From Spirochaetota bacterium (GTDB lineage: Bacteria; Spirochaetota; Spirochaetia; Treponematales; Breznakiellaceae): a stretch of 13,627 nucleotides of DNA. The position numbers were made by a program, and so were the translations under genes. The stretch covers positions 1-13,627 of the forward strand of contig JAEXTK010000206.1 of assembly GCA_023406985.1 (NCBI GenBank). The letters run 5' to 3'. Under the pieces are notes generated by a model. It had not been told where the DNA came from, ran no database searches, and saw nothing but the letters and a program-made list of their open reading frames with translations. Shown piece by piece: positions 1 to 6,579 of the stretch (within the stretch, counting starts at the first letter, position 1; the number at the start of each line of letters is the position of its first letter).

Positions 1-21
1 GCCTGCGGCCTCCGGCGGTTC

Positions 22-68
22 CCACCGAACGGTGGTTCCGCATCGGAAACCACCGTTCGGTGGTTTCC
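22..68. repeat. Pair of palindromes far upstream of nifH
   Basis: Two near-identical palindromes lie side by side. CCACCG-AA-CGGTGG is at 22-35. CCACCG-TT-CGGTGG is at 50-63 and extends to a perfect 11-bp inverted repeat (45-55 with 58-68, centre TT). The two units are also complementary to each other: 22-40 can pair with 44-63 around a CAT loop with one bulged A, giving a single long stem. This could be the terminator of a gene to the left of the window, although no long T-run follows (only TTT at 64-66). It could also be a double binding site for an activator of the nifH promoter, whose -24 box is about 185 bp downstream. The sequence does not decide between these. Confidence 0.6.
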
Positions 69-251
69 CGTGATCGTCCCTCCGTCCGGCCGCGCCCGCG
101 GACCGGCGGGCCGCGCGACGGACCGCGGCTGAGCCGGTCCGGTCAGCTTGTAAGCAAGTCTTTTCGATACTGAAACATAGTCGATTCCTCCCTTCGCGCG
201 TCCTGCGCACGCACACTCCGCTTCGGTTATTTTCTCGTCCTCGCCGCGGTT
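69..251. other. Non-coding nifH leader region upstream of the promoter
   Basis: I find no credible gene here. The first half is extremely GC-rich and contains an 8-bp inverted repeat, GGACCGGC at 100-107 and GCCGGTCC at 133-140, which may be chance in such sequence. The second half (about 145-240) is clearly more AT-rich, as expected for a bendable promoter-upstream region. No canonical NifA upstream activator site (TGT-N10-ACA) is present. The nearest approach is TGT at 149-151, TTT at 162-164 and ACA at 175-177, each 13 bp apart, so each half-site faces a TTT where its partner should be. Confidence 0.5.
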
Positions 252-266
252 TGGCACGGCCTTTGC
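252..266 (+). promoter_or_regulatory. Sigma-54 (-24/-12) promoter of nifH
   Basis: TGGCACG at 252-258, four bases, then TTGC at 263-266. This gives GG (253-254) and GC (265-266) with exactly 10 bp between them, matching the RpoN consensus TGGCACG-N4-TTGC. Transcription should start about 12 bases past the GC, near 277-279, giving a leader of about 25 nt. The nifH ribosome site AGGAG is at 291-295, 7 bases before the ATG at 303. The element predicts activator-dependent transcription, most simply by the NifA encoded at the right end of the cluster. Confidence 0.95.
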
Positions 267-302
267 TTTATGTATCGCGACTAACTCACGAGGAGCGAAG
301 CG

Positions 303-1127
303 ATGCGCAAGGTAGCGATCTACGGCAAGGGCGGCATCGGCAAGTCCACGACCACGCAGAACACGGTGGCCGGGCTCGCCGAGATGGGAAAGAAGATCAT
401 GGTCGTCGGCTGCGACCCGAAGGCGGACTCCACGCGCCTCCTCCTGGGCGGCCTCTCGCAGAACACGGTGCTGGATACCCTCAGGATGGAAGGCGAGGAC
501 CTGGAACTCGACGACATCGTGAAGACCGGGTACGGCAAGACCACCTGCGTGGAATCGGGCGGACCCGAGCCGGGCGTCGGTTGCGCGGGTCGCGGCATCA
601 TCACCTCCATCAACATGCTGCAGCAGCTCGGCGCCTACGCCGACGACCAGGCCCTGGACTACGTCTTCTACGACGTCCTCGGCGACGTCGTCTGCGGAGG
701 CTTCGCCATGCCCATTCGGGAGGGCAAGGCCGAGGAGATCTACATCGTCGTGTCCGGCGAGATGATGGCCATGTACGCCGCCAACAACATCTGCAAGGGC
801 ATCGTGAAGTTCGCCGAGTCCGGCGTCGTGCGCCTGGGCGGCCTCATCTGCAACAGCCGCAAGGTGGACAACGAGGAGGCCATGATCGAGGCCCTAGCGG
901 CCAAGCTCGGCACCCAGATGACCCACTTCGTGCCCCGCGACAACATGGTCCAGCGCGCCGAGATCAACCGGAAGACCGTCATCGAATTCGATCCTGCCCA
1001 CGGCCAGGCGGACCAGTACCGGGCCTTGGCCAAGAAGATCGACGGGAACGACAAGTTCGTCATCCCCAAACCCCTGACCACCGAGGAGCTCGAGAGCCTC
1101 CTGATGGAATACGGCATAGCGAATTAA
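303..1127 (+). CDS. nifH: Nitrogenase iron protein (dinitrogenase reductase)
   Basis: NifH is the homodimeric ATP-dependent electron donor to the MoFe protein and is also used in FeMo-cofactor maturation. At 274 aa it has normal length. Visible motifs are the P-loop GKGGIGKS at residues 8-15, the switch region GCDPKADST at 36-44, and the two ligands of the shared [4Fe-4S] cluster, Cys94 (in GVGCAGRG) and Cys131 (in DVVCGGF). Arg97 in GCAGRG is the arginine that DraT ADP-ribosylates in other organisms, but no draT or draG lies in this window. The start follows AGGAG at 291-295. It is the first gene after the sigma-54 promoter and is separated from nifI1 by 137 bp of hairpin-forming DNA. Its stop codon lies inside the first hairpin. 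The adjacent NifI genes suggest control by PII-like proteins. Confidence 0.99.
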   Translation: MRKVAIYGKGGIGKSTTTQNTVAGLAEMGKKIMVVGCDPKADSTRLLLGGLSQNTVLDTLRMEGEDLELDDIVKTGYGKTTCVESGGPEPGVGCAGRGIITSINMLQQLGAYADDQALDYVFYDVLGDVVCGGFAMPIREGKAEEIYIVVSGEMMAMYAANNICKGIVKFAESGVVRLGGLICNSRKVDNEEAMIEALAAKLGTQMTHFVPRDNMVQRAEINRKTVIEFDPAHGQADQYRALAKKIDGNDKFVIPKPLTTEELESLLMEYGIAN

Positions 1128-1157
1128 CCGTTCGCCCCGGTTGGGCGAACGGTTAAT
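1123..1157 (+). promoter_or_regulatory. Hairpin 1 after nifH, overlapping its stop codon
   Basis: ATTAACCGTTCGCCC (1123-1137) and GGGCGAACGGTTAAT (1143-1157) form a perfect 15-bp stem around the 5-nt loop CGGTT. The nifH stop codon TAA (1125-1127) is inside the left arm. No U-tract follows, so it is not a standard intrinsic terminator. A role as a 3'-end stabiliser or partial terminator of the nifH message is inferred. Confidence 0.85.
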
Positions 1158-1160
1158 TAC

Positions 1161-1183
1161 CGCAGTTTCCTGAGGAAACTGCG
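1161..1183 (+). promoter_or_regulatory. Hairpin 2 in the nifH-nifI1 spacer
   Basis: CGCAGTTTCC (1161-1170) pairs perfectly with GGAAACTGCG (1174-1183) around the loop TGA. It starts 3 nt after hairpin 1 ends. Its arm sequence is unrelated to hairpin 1, so the conserved property looks like structure rather than sequence. Confidence 0.8.
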
Positions 1184-1192
1184 ACTTTATCG

Positions 1193-1220
1193 GGATGCGA
1201 AAACTGAAGTTTTCGCATCC
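1193..1220 (+). promoter_or_regulatory. Hairpin 3 in the nifH-nifI1 spacer
   Basis: GGATGCGAAAACT (1193-1205) pairs perfectly over 13 bp with AGTTTTCGCATCC (1208-1220). Only GA is unpaired on paper, so in RNA the top pair or two would open to form the loop. The AAACTG in its left arm is also complementary to CAGTTT in the left arm of hairpin 2, so an alternative pairing between the two hairpins is possible. Confidence 0.8.
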
Positions 1221-1223
1221 GCC

Positions 1224-1243
1224 CCGGGCGGGTAAACGCCCGG
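1224..1243 (+). promoter_or_regulatory. Hairpin 4 just upstream of the nifI1 ribosome site
   Basis: CCGGGCG (1224-1230) pairs with CGCCCGG (1237-1243) around GGTAAA. It ends 9 nt before the nifI1 ribosome-binding GGAGG (1253-1257), so it could influence ribosome loading on nifI1 as well as mRNA decay. It is shorter than the other three hairpins, and in this GC-rich DNA the chance level is higher. Confidence 0.65.
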
Positions 1244-1264
1244 CAACAGTATGGAGGTAATCGG

Positions 1265-1648
1265 ATGGTGATGGTCAGGGCGATAGTGAGGCCGGAGAAG
1301 ACGGACGCGGTGTTGGAAGCGCTCATGGAGGCGGGATTTCCGGCGGTCACCAAGGTGTCGGTCGTCGGGCGCGGCAAGCAGCGCGGCATCAAGATCGGCG
1401 AGATCACCTACGACGAGCTGCCCAAGGAGCTCCTCATCACGGTGGTGAAGTCCAAGGACAAGGACTACGTGATCAAGACGATCATGCAGGCGGCCCGCAC
1501 GGGCGACAAGGGCAGCTACGGCGACGGCAAGATCTTCGTAAGCCCGGTGGAGGAAGTCTATACGGTCTCCTCCGGCGTCAAGGAAGCGTCGGACCTCGCC
1601 GCGGGGGCCGCGGGCGCGGTGCCGGTCGCCGCGGGAGCCGAAGCATGA
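1265..1648 (+). CDS. nifI1: PII-like nitrogenase regulator NifI1
   Basis: NifI1 is a GlnB-family signalling protein. With NifI2 it binds dinitrogenase and blocks its activity after ammonium addition, with relief by 2-oxoglutarate and ATP; this is known from methanogen systems. The 127-aa protein has the NifI1 T-loop signature GRGKQRGIKIGEITYDELPK at residues 35-54 and the PII core motif GDGKIFV at 86-92. It lacks the uridylylated T-loop tyrosine context of ordinary GlnB/GlnK. The C-terminal 17 residues are an Ala/Gly-rich tail, longer than I would expect for the core fold. The start at 1265 is chosen because GGAGG (1253-1257) lies 7 nt upstream; a second ATG at 1271 would be too far from it. 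The stop overlaps the nifI2 start (ATGA), so the two are translationally coupled. Confidence 0.95.
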   Translation: MVMVRAIVRPEKTDAVLEALMEAGFPAVTKVSVVGRGKQRGIKIGEITYDELPKELLITVVKSKDKDYVIKTIMQAARTGDKGSYGDGKIFVSPVEEVYTVSSGVKEASDLAAGAAGAVPVAAGAEA

Positions 1649-2025
1649 AGGAAGTCATGGCGGTCATCCGCATGAACATGATCAACAAGACCAAGAAGGC
1701 GCTCTGCGACGCGAACATCCCGAGCTTCACGGCGCGCGAGTGCCTGGGGCGGGGGAAGGGGATGGTGGATTTCACCGTCCTGCACGGCGCGGAACGGGGC
1801 TACGAGGAGGCGATCGCCCAGCTCGGGCAATCGCAGCGCCTCATACCGAAGCGATGGTTGACCATCGTCATCCCCGACAAGCTGGTCAAGAAGACCGTCG
1901 ATACGATCATCGCGGTGAACCGTACGGGGAAGGCCGGCGACGGCAAGATCTTCGTCCTCCCCGTGAGCGAGGCCTACCGGGTGCGCACCGCCGAATCCGG
2001 CGACCGCGTCCTGGACGAGGCGTGA
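1645..2025 (+). CDS. nifI2: PII-like nitrogenase regulator NifI2
   Basis: This is the second GlnB-family subunit, partner of NifI1 in the complex that reversibly inhibits NifDK. At 126 aa it shows the NifI2 features: an N-terminal MKEVMAVIRMNMINKTKKAL-type strand and helix, GRGKG at residues 35-39, a T-loop differing from that of NifI1, and AGDGKIFVLPV at 97-107. The ATG at 1645 overlaps the nifI1 stop (1646-1648), and the gene ends 10 bp before nifD. The position between nifH and nifD is the hallmark of nif clusters from anaerobes and methanogens. Together with the NifA gene in the same cluster, it suggests that both gene expression and enzyme activity respond to nitrogen status. Confidence 0.95.
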   Translation: MKEVMAVIRMNMINKTKKALCDANIPSFTARECLGRGKGMVDFTVLHGAERGYEEAIAQLGQSQRLIPKRWLTIVIPDKLVKKTVDTIIAVNRTGKAGDGKIFVLPVSEAYRVRTAESGDRVLDEA

Positions 2026-2035
2026 GGAGAAGGAC

Positions 2036-3742
2036 ATGAGCGAAATGGATACGACCGTAGTCGAGCCCCTCGCGGGAACGGCCGTCTTCACGGCGGCGGA
2101 GGGCGCGGAGCTCAAGAAGGCCCTGCTGGAGAAGTATCCGCCCAAGATCGCGCGGAAGCGCGAGAAGCAGATCGTCGTCAATAAGAAGGGCGAGACCGTG
2201 CCGAGCCCCGCGGGGGAGAGCCCCGCCGTGCCGGAAATAGGGGCGAACACGCGGACCCTGCCCGGCATCATCACCCAGCGCGGCTGCACCTACGCCGGCT
2301 GCAAGGGCGTCGTCGTGGGTCCCACGCGCGACATCCTCCAGATCACCCACGGCCCGATCGGCTGCGGCTTCTACAGCTGGCTCACCCGGCGCAACCAGAC
2401 CCGGCCCGAGTCGCCCTCGGACGACAACTTCATGCCCTACAGCCTCTCCACGGACCTCCAGGACAACGACATCGTCTTCGGCGGGGAGAAGAAGCTGCGG
2501 GCGGCCATCAAGGAAGCCTACGAGACCTTCCATCCCAAGGCCATCGCGGTCTTCTCCACGTGTCCGGTCGGCCTCATCGGCGACGACGTGCACGCCGCCG
2601 CCCGCGACATGTCGGAAGAACTCGGCATCACCGTCTTCGCCATGAGCTGCGAGGGGTACAAGGGCGTCTCCCAGTCGGCCGGCCACCACATCGCGAACAA
2701 CGCGGTCTTCACCCACGTGGTCGGCAAGAACCCCGAAGCGCCGGAAGGGAAGTTCAAGGTCAATCTCCTGGGCGAGTACAACATCGGGGGAGACTCCTTC
2801 GAGCTGGAACGCGTCTTCGGCGTCCTCGGCCTCACCCTGGTGACGACCTTCTCCGGCAACTCCACGTTCGTATCGATGGGCCAGGCGCCCTTCGCCGACG
2901 TGAACCTGGTCATGTGCCACCGGTCCATCAACTACATGGCCGAGATGATGGAGACGAAGTACGGCATCCCCTGGTTCAAGGTGAACTTCATCGGCGCCGG
3001 CCCGACGGCCAAGTCCCTCCGGCACATCGCGGAGTATTTCGGCGACGCCGAGCTCACCGCCGCGACCGAGAAGCTCATCGCGGAGGAGAGCGCCGCGGTG
3101 GCGGCCGAGCTGGCCAAGATCAAGCCGCGGCTCGAGGGGAAGACGGTGCTCATGTACGTGGGCGGGAGCCGCGCCCACCACTACCAGGACCTCTTCGCGG
3201 AGCTCGGCATGAAGGTGCTCTCCGCGGGTTACGAGTTCGCCCACCGCGACGACTACGAGGGCCGCAAGGTGCTTCCGGACATCAAGATCGACGCGGACAG
3301 CCGCAACATCGAACAGCTCCAGGTGGAGGCCGATCCGGACCGTTTCGCGCCGCGCAGGACGGAGACGCAGCTCGCGACGCTCAAGACCGCGGGCATCCCG
3401 GTCGGCGAGTACGAGGGCATGATGGCCGAGATGGCCGACGGCACCCTCGTCATCGACGACGTGAGCCACCACGAGACGGAGGCCCTCATCGAACTCCTCA
3501 AGCCCGACCTCCTCTGCGCGGGCATCAAGGAGAAATACGTGGTGCAGAAGCACGGCATCCCGCTCAAGCAGCTGCACAACTACGACATCGGCGGACCCTA
3601 CGCCGGCTTCCGCGGCGCGGTCAACTTCTACCGCGAGATCGACCGCCTCGTGAACGGCTCGGTCTGGACCAAACTCAAGGCCCCCTGGGACCTCAACCCG
3701 GAGCTCTCCGGCTCCTACTGCATGAAGGACGAGATCGTATGA
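2036..3742 (+). CDS. nifD: Nitrogenase MoFe protein alpha chain
   Basis: NifD carries the FeMo-cofactor, where N2 is reduced, and half of each P-cluster. All key residues are present (numbering of this protein, Azotobacter position in brackets): P-cluster Cys84 [62], Cys110 [88], Cys176 [154]; cofactor ligands Cys294 [275] in MCHRS and His514 [442] in QLHNYD; Val92 [70], Arg118 [96], Gln213 [191], His217 [195]. At 568 aa it is longer than the 492-aa Azotobacter protein. There are about 22 extra N-terminal residues and an insertion of about 50 residues (roughly 409-460) between HRDDYE and AEMADGT, the insertion typical of clostridial and other anaerobe-type NifD. AGGAG at 2025-2029, overlapping the nifI2 stop, supports the start. 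The stop overlaps nifK as ATGA. Vnf/Anf versions are unlikely given these residues and the absence of a vnfG/anfG gene. Confidence 0.98.
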   Translation: MSEMDTTVVEPLAGTAVFTAAEGAELKKALLEKYPPKIARKREKQIVVNKKGETVPSPAGESPAVPEIGANTRTLPGIITQRGCTYAGCKGVVVGPTRDILQITHGPIGCGFYSWLTRRNQTRPESPSDDNFMPYSLSTDLQDNDIVFGGEKKLRAAIKEAYETFHPKAIAVFSTCPVGLIGDDVHAAARDMSEELGITVFAMSCEGYKGVSQSAGHHIANNAVFTHVVGKNPEAPEGKFKVNLLGEYNIGGDSFELERVFGVLGLTLVTTFSGNSTFVSMGQAPFADVNLVMCHRSINYMAEMMETKYGIPWFKVNFIGAGPTAKSLRHIAEYFGDAELTAATEKLIAEESAAVAAELAKIKPRLEGKTVLMYVGGSRAHHYQDLFAELGMKVLSAGYEFAHRDDYEGRKVLPDIKIDADSRNIEQLQVEADPDRFAPRRTETQLATLKTAGIPVGEYEGMMAEMADGTLVIDDVSHHETEALIELLKPDLLCAGIKEKYVVQKHGIPLKQLHNYDIGGPYAGFRGAVNFYREIDRLVNGSVWTKLKAPWDLNPELSGSYCMKDEIV

Positions 3743-5127
3743 GCACGACCCCCTTGCTGCGCCACACGGGGACGGAATCCGTCCCGCGGACCGCGCTCAC
3801 CATCAACCCGGCCAAGACCTGCCAGCCCATCGGGGCCATGTACGCGGCCCTCGGCGTGCACCGCTGCCTGCCGCACAGCCACGGTTCCCAGGGCTGCTGC
3901 GCCTACCACCGGAGCGCGCTGACGCGGCACTACAAGGAGCCGGTCATGGCGGCCACCTCGTCGTTCACCGAGGGAGCCTCCGTCTTCGGGGGACAGAGCA
4001 ACCTGCTCCAGGCCGTCGGCACGATCTTCTCGCTCTACGACCCCGACCTGATCGCCGTGCACACGACCTGTCTCTCCGAGACGATAGGGGACGACATCCC
4101 GCAGATCATCGGCAAGGCCCGCGCCGAGGGGAAGATCCCCGCGGGTCGGACGGTGATCCACGCGAACACGCCGAGCTACATCGGCAGCCACGTCACCGGC
4201 TTCGCCACTATGGTCCGCGCCTTCGTGGATTATTTCGCCGAACGGACGGGCAGGAAGGAATCGAAATTCGCCGTTTTCCCCGGGTGGGTCGAGCCCGCGG
4301 ATATGGCGGAACTCAAGCGCATGCTCGATTCAATGGACCTCCCCTTTGCGTTGCTGCCCGACACGAGCGGCGTCTTGGATGGTCCGCTCACCGGTACCTT
4401 CGAAATGTATCCCGAGGGCGGCACCCGCGTGGACGACATCCGCCGCCTCGGGGACGCGCCCGCATCCTTCGCCCTGGGGCCCACCGCCTCGGGGCCCGCG
4501 GCGAAGCTCTTGGACACGAAGTGCCGGGTGCCCTGCCACATCCTGGACTTGCCCATCGGGCTCGCGGCGACCGACCGTTTCCTGGATACGGTGCGTCGGG
4601 TGGCGGGGGTCGCCGTGAGCGAGACGCTCATCAAGGAGCGCGGCCGTCTCTTGGACCTGATGGCGGACATGCACCAGTACACGTACGGGAAGACCGTCGC
4701 CCTCGCCGGCGACCCGGACCAGCTCGCGCCCCTGGCCGAGTTCCTGAAGGACCTGGACATGGAGCCCAAGTACGTCGTCACCGGCACGCCGGGCAAATCC
4801 TTCGAGTCGCGCCTGACGGAGCTCGTCGGCGAATACGGCGAGGGGCGTTGGCTCGGGGCTCCCGGGGACCTCTTCGCCCTGCACCAGAAGCTCAAGGCGG
4901 AACCGACCGACCTCCTCATCGCGAACACCTACGGCAAGTACATCGCCCGCGACGAGGACATCCCCTTCGTGCGATTCGGCTTCCCCATCCTGGATCGGGT
5001 GGGCCACGCGGATTTCCCCTACGTCGGGTACCGCGGGGCGCTCCGCCTCATGGAGAAGATCCTCTCGGCGCTCCTGGACCGCATCGATCGGGACGCGCCG
5101 AACGAGAGCTTCGAGCTGGTTCTGTAG
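3739..5127 (+). CDS. nifK: Nitrogenase MoFe protein beta chain
   Basis: NifK forms the alpha2-beta2 dinitrogenase with NifD and supplies the other half of the P-cluster. Its three P-cluster cysteines are Cys28 (CQPIGAM), Cys53 (GSQGCCAYHR) and Cys111 (TTCLSETIGDD), matching Azotobacter 70, 95 and 153. The motif ANTPSYIGSHVTG is at residues 142-154. At 462 aa it lacks the N-terminal extension of proteobacterial NifK (523 aa in Azotobacter), as is normal for anaerobe-type enzymes. The start at 3739 overlaps the nifD stop (ATGA), giving one-to-one coupling of the two subunits. The same frame is open far upstream through nifD, but nothing upstream of 3739 resembles NifK. A gap of 39 bp follows before nifE, with no terminator visible. 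Confidence 0.98.
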   Translation: MSTTPLLRHTGTESVPRTALTINPAKTCQPIGAMYAALGVHRCLPHSHGSQGCCAYHRSALTRHYKEPVMAATSSFTEGASVFGGQSNLLQAVGTIFSLYDPDLIAVHTTCLSETIGDDIPQIIGKARAEGKIPAGRTVIHANTPSYIGSHVTGFATMVRAFVDYFAERTGRKESKFAVFPGWVEPADMAELKRMLDSMDLPFALLPDTSGVLDGPLTGTFEMYPEGGTRVDDIRRLGDAPASFALGPTASGPAAKLLDTKCRVPCHILDLPIGLAATDRFLDTVRRVAGVAVSETLIKERGRLLDLMADMHQYTYGKTVALAGDPDQLAPLAEFLKDLDMEPKYVVTGTPGKSFESRLTELVGEYGEGRWLGAPGDLFALHQKLKAEPTDLLIANTYGKYIARDEDIPFVRFGFPILDRVGHADFPYVGYRGALRLMEKILSALLDRIDRDAPNESFELVL

Positions 5128-5166
5128 GTACTCGGTATTCGGGCCGGCGCGATCGGGAGGACGGAT

Positions 5167-6579
5167 ATGGATACGGCGTACGTAACGCTTGAAGGCAGGA
5201 ACGGCCACGTCGCCGCGGCGGGGGAGGGGAAGCTCGACCTCGCTTGCGGGAAGGCCAGCGTCGCGGGCAGCGTGAGCCAGCGGGCCTGCGTGTTCTGCGG
5301 TTCCCGGGTGGTCCTCTACCCGGTGGCCGACGCGGTCCACCTGGTCCACGGCCCCGTGGGCTGCGCCGCCTACACCTGGGACATCCGCGGCGCCGTGTCC
5401 TCCGGCCCCCAATTGCACCGGCTTTCCTTCTCCACCGACCTCAGGGAAACCGACGTGGTTTTCGGAGGCGAGAAGAAACTCTACCGGGCCCTCTCGACCC
5501 TCATAGAAGAGCACGCTCCGGCCGCCGCCTTCGTGTACGCCACCTGCATCGTCGGCATCATCGGCGACGACGTGGCCGCCGTATGCCGGCGCGTGGAGGC
5601 GGAGTGCGGCATCCCGGTCATCCCCGTCCATTCCGAGGGCTTCAAGGGCACCAAGAAGGACGGCTACCGCGCCGCCTGCGACGCCCTCCTCTCGCTGGTG
5701 GGCACCGCTCCCGCGGCCGCCCCCGGGGCGGCTTCAGGCGCGGCAGCCTACCGCGGCGACCCCGCCGTAGCCTCCAGCCCCTATTCGATCAACATCCTCG
5801 GCGAGTTCAACCTCGCGGGGGAAGCCTGGATCATCCGCCGCTACTACGAGCGCATGGGCGTGAAAGTCCAGTCCGTGCTCACCGGCGACGGCCGCATCGA
5901 CGAGATACGCGCGGCGCACACGGCCCGGCTCAACGTGGTCCAGTGTTCGGGTTCCATGACCTACCTGGCAAAGGCGATGCAGGAAAAGTACGGCATGCCC
6001 TCCGTCCAGGTCTCCTATTTCGGCCTCGACGACATGGCGGAGGCGCTCTACGCCGTCGCCGCGGCCTTTCCGGAGGCCCCCGAAATCATGGAGAAGGCCC
6101 GCGCGCTCGTGATCGAGGAGATCGGAAAGACCCTGCCCGCCCTGGAAGCCTTCCGCGCCGGACTTTCGGGAACGCGGGCGGCCATTTACGTCGGCGGCGC
6201 CTTCAAGGCCCGGTCCCTCGTGAAGGCCCTCCGCCTCCTCGGCGTCTCCACCGTGCTCGTGGGTTCCCAGACCGGGAACGCGGACGACTACCGCGATCTC
6301 GCCTCCCTCTGCGATCCGGGCACCATCATCGTCGACGATTCGAATCCGGCCGAGCTTTCGCGCTTCCTCCAGCTCAAGGACGCGCGGATCTTCATCGGCG
6401 GGGTCAAGGAGCGGCCCATCGCCTTCAAGCTCGGCATCGGTTTCTGCGACCACAACCACGAGCGCAAGATACCCCTCGCGGGTTTCGAGGGAATGGTGAA
6501 CTTCGCCCGGGAGGTCCACGCCACGGCCACGAGTCCGGTGTGGGATCTCATCCGCGGCGATCGGGGAGGACGGAAATGA
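5167..6579 (+). CDS. nifE: FeMo-cofactor scaffold protein NifE
   Basis: NifE, with NifN, forms the scaffold on which NifB-cofactor is converted to FeMo-cofactor with Mo and homocitrate. The 470-aa protein is a NifD relative with the cysteines expected of NifE: Cys41/Cys44 in RACVFCGSR, Cys66 in HGPVGC, Cys127 in ATCIVGIIGDD, and Cys260 in VVQCSGSMTY (the equivalent of the alpha Cys275 cofactor site). The NifE signature CDHNHER at 427-433 replaces the NifD cofactor histidine. An Ala/Gly/Pro-rich stretch at about 178-205 looks like an inserted flexible loop. The start follows GGGAGG at 5155-5160, 6 nt before the ATG. The stop overlaps nifN as ATGA. Confidence 0.97.
   Translation: MDTAYVTLEGRNGHVAAAGEGKLDLACGKASVAGSVSQRACVFCGSRVVLYPVADAVHLVHGPVGCAAYTWDIRGAVSSGPQLHRLSFSTDLRETDVVFGGEKKLYRALSTLIEEHAPAAAFVYATCIVGIIGDDVAAVCRRVEAECGIPVIPVHSEGFKGTKKDGYRAACDALLSLVGTAPAAAPGAASGAAAYRGDPAVASSPYSINILGEFNLAGEAWIIRRYYERMGVKVQSVLTGDGRIDEIRAAHTARLNVVQCSGSMTYLAKAMQEKYGMPSVQVSYFGLDDMAEALYAVAAAFPEAPEIMEKARALVIEEIGKTLPALEAFRAGLSGTRAAIYVGGAFKARSLVKALRLLGVSTVLVGSQTGNADDYRDLASLCDPGTIIVDDSNPAELSRFLQLKDARIFIGGVKERPIAFKLGIGFCDHNHERKIPLAGFEGMVNFAREVHATATSPVWDLIRGDRGGRK

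Noticed and set aside
1123..1157. Intrinsic terminator ending the nifH transcript
   Set aside because: The stem is strong but is followed by TACCGCAG, not a U-tract, and nifI1-nifB have no promoter of their own that I can see. Partial termination is still possible.
1251..1271. A six-codon leader peptide (MEVIGW) overlapping the nifI1 start
   Set aside because: Its ATG has no ribosome site of its own and the GGAGG inside it serves nifI1. Nothing suggests attenuation by this peptide.
2560..5127. An 855-codon open frame running through nifD into nifK
   Set aside because: Only the part from 3739 resembles NifK; the upstream part is an Arg-rich shadow of nifD.
2036..5127. Alternative (V or Fe-only) nitrogenase
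   Set aside because: No delta-subunit gene (vnfG/anfG) follows nifD, the key NifD residues are of the Mo type, and nifE, nifN and nifV are in the same unit.
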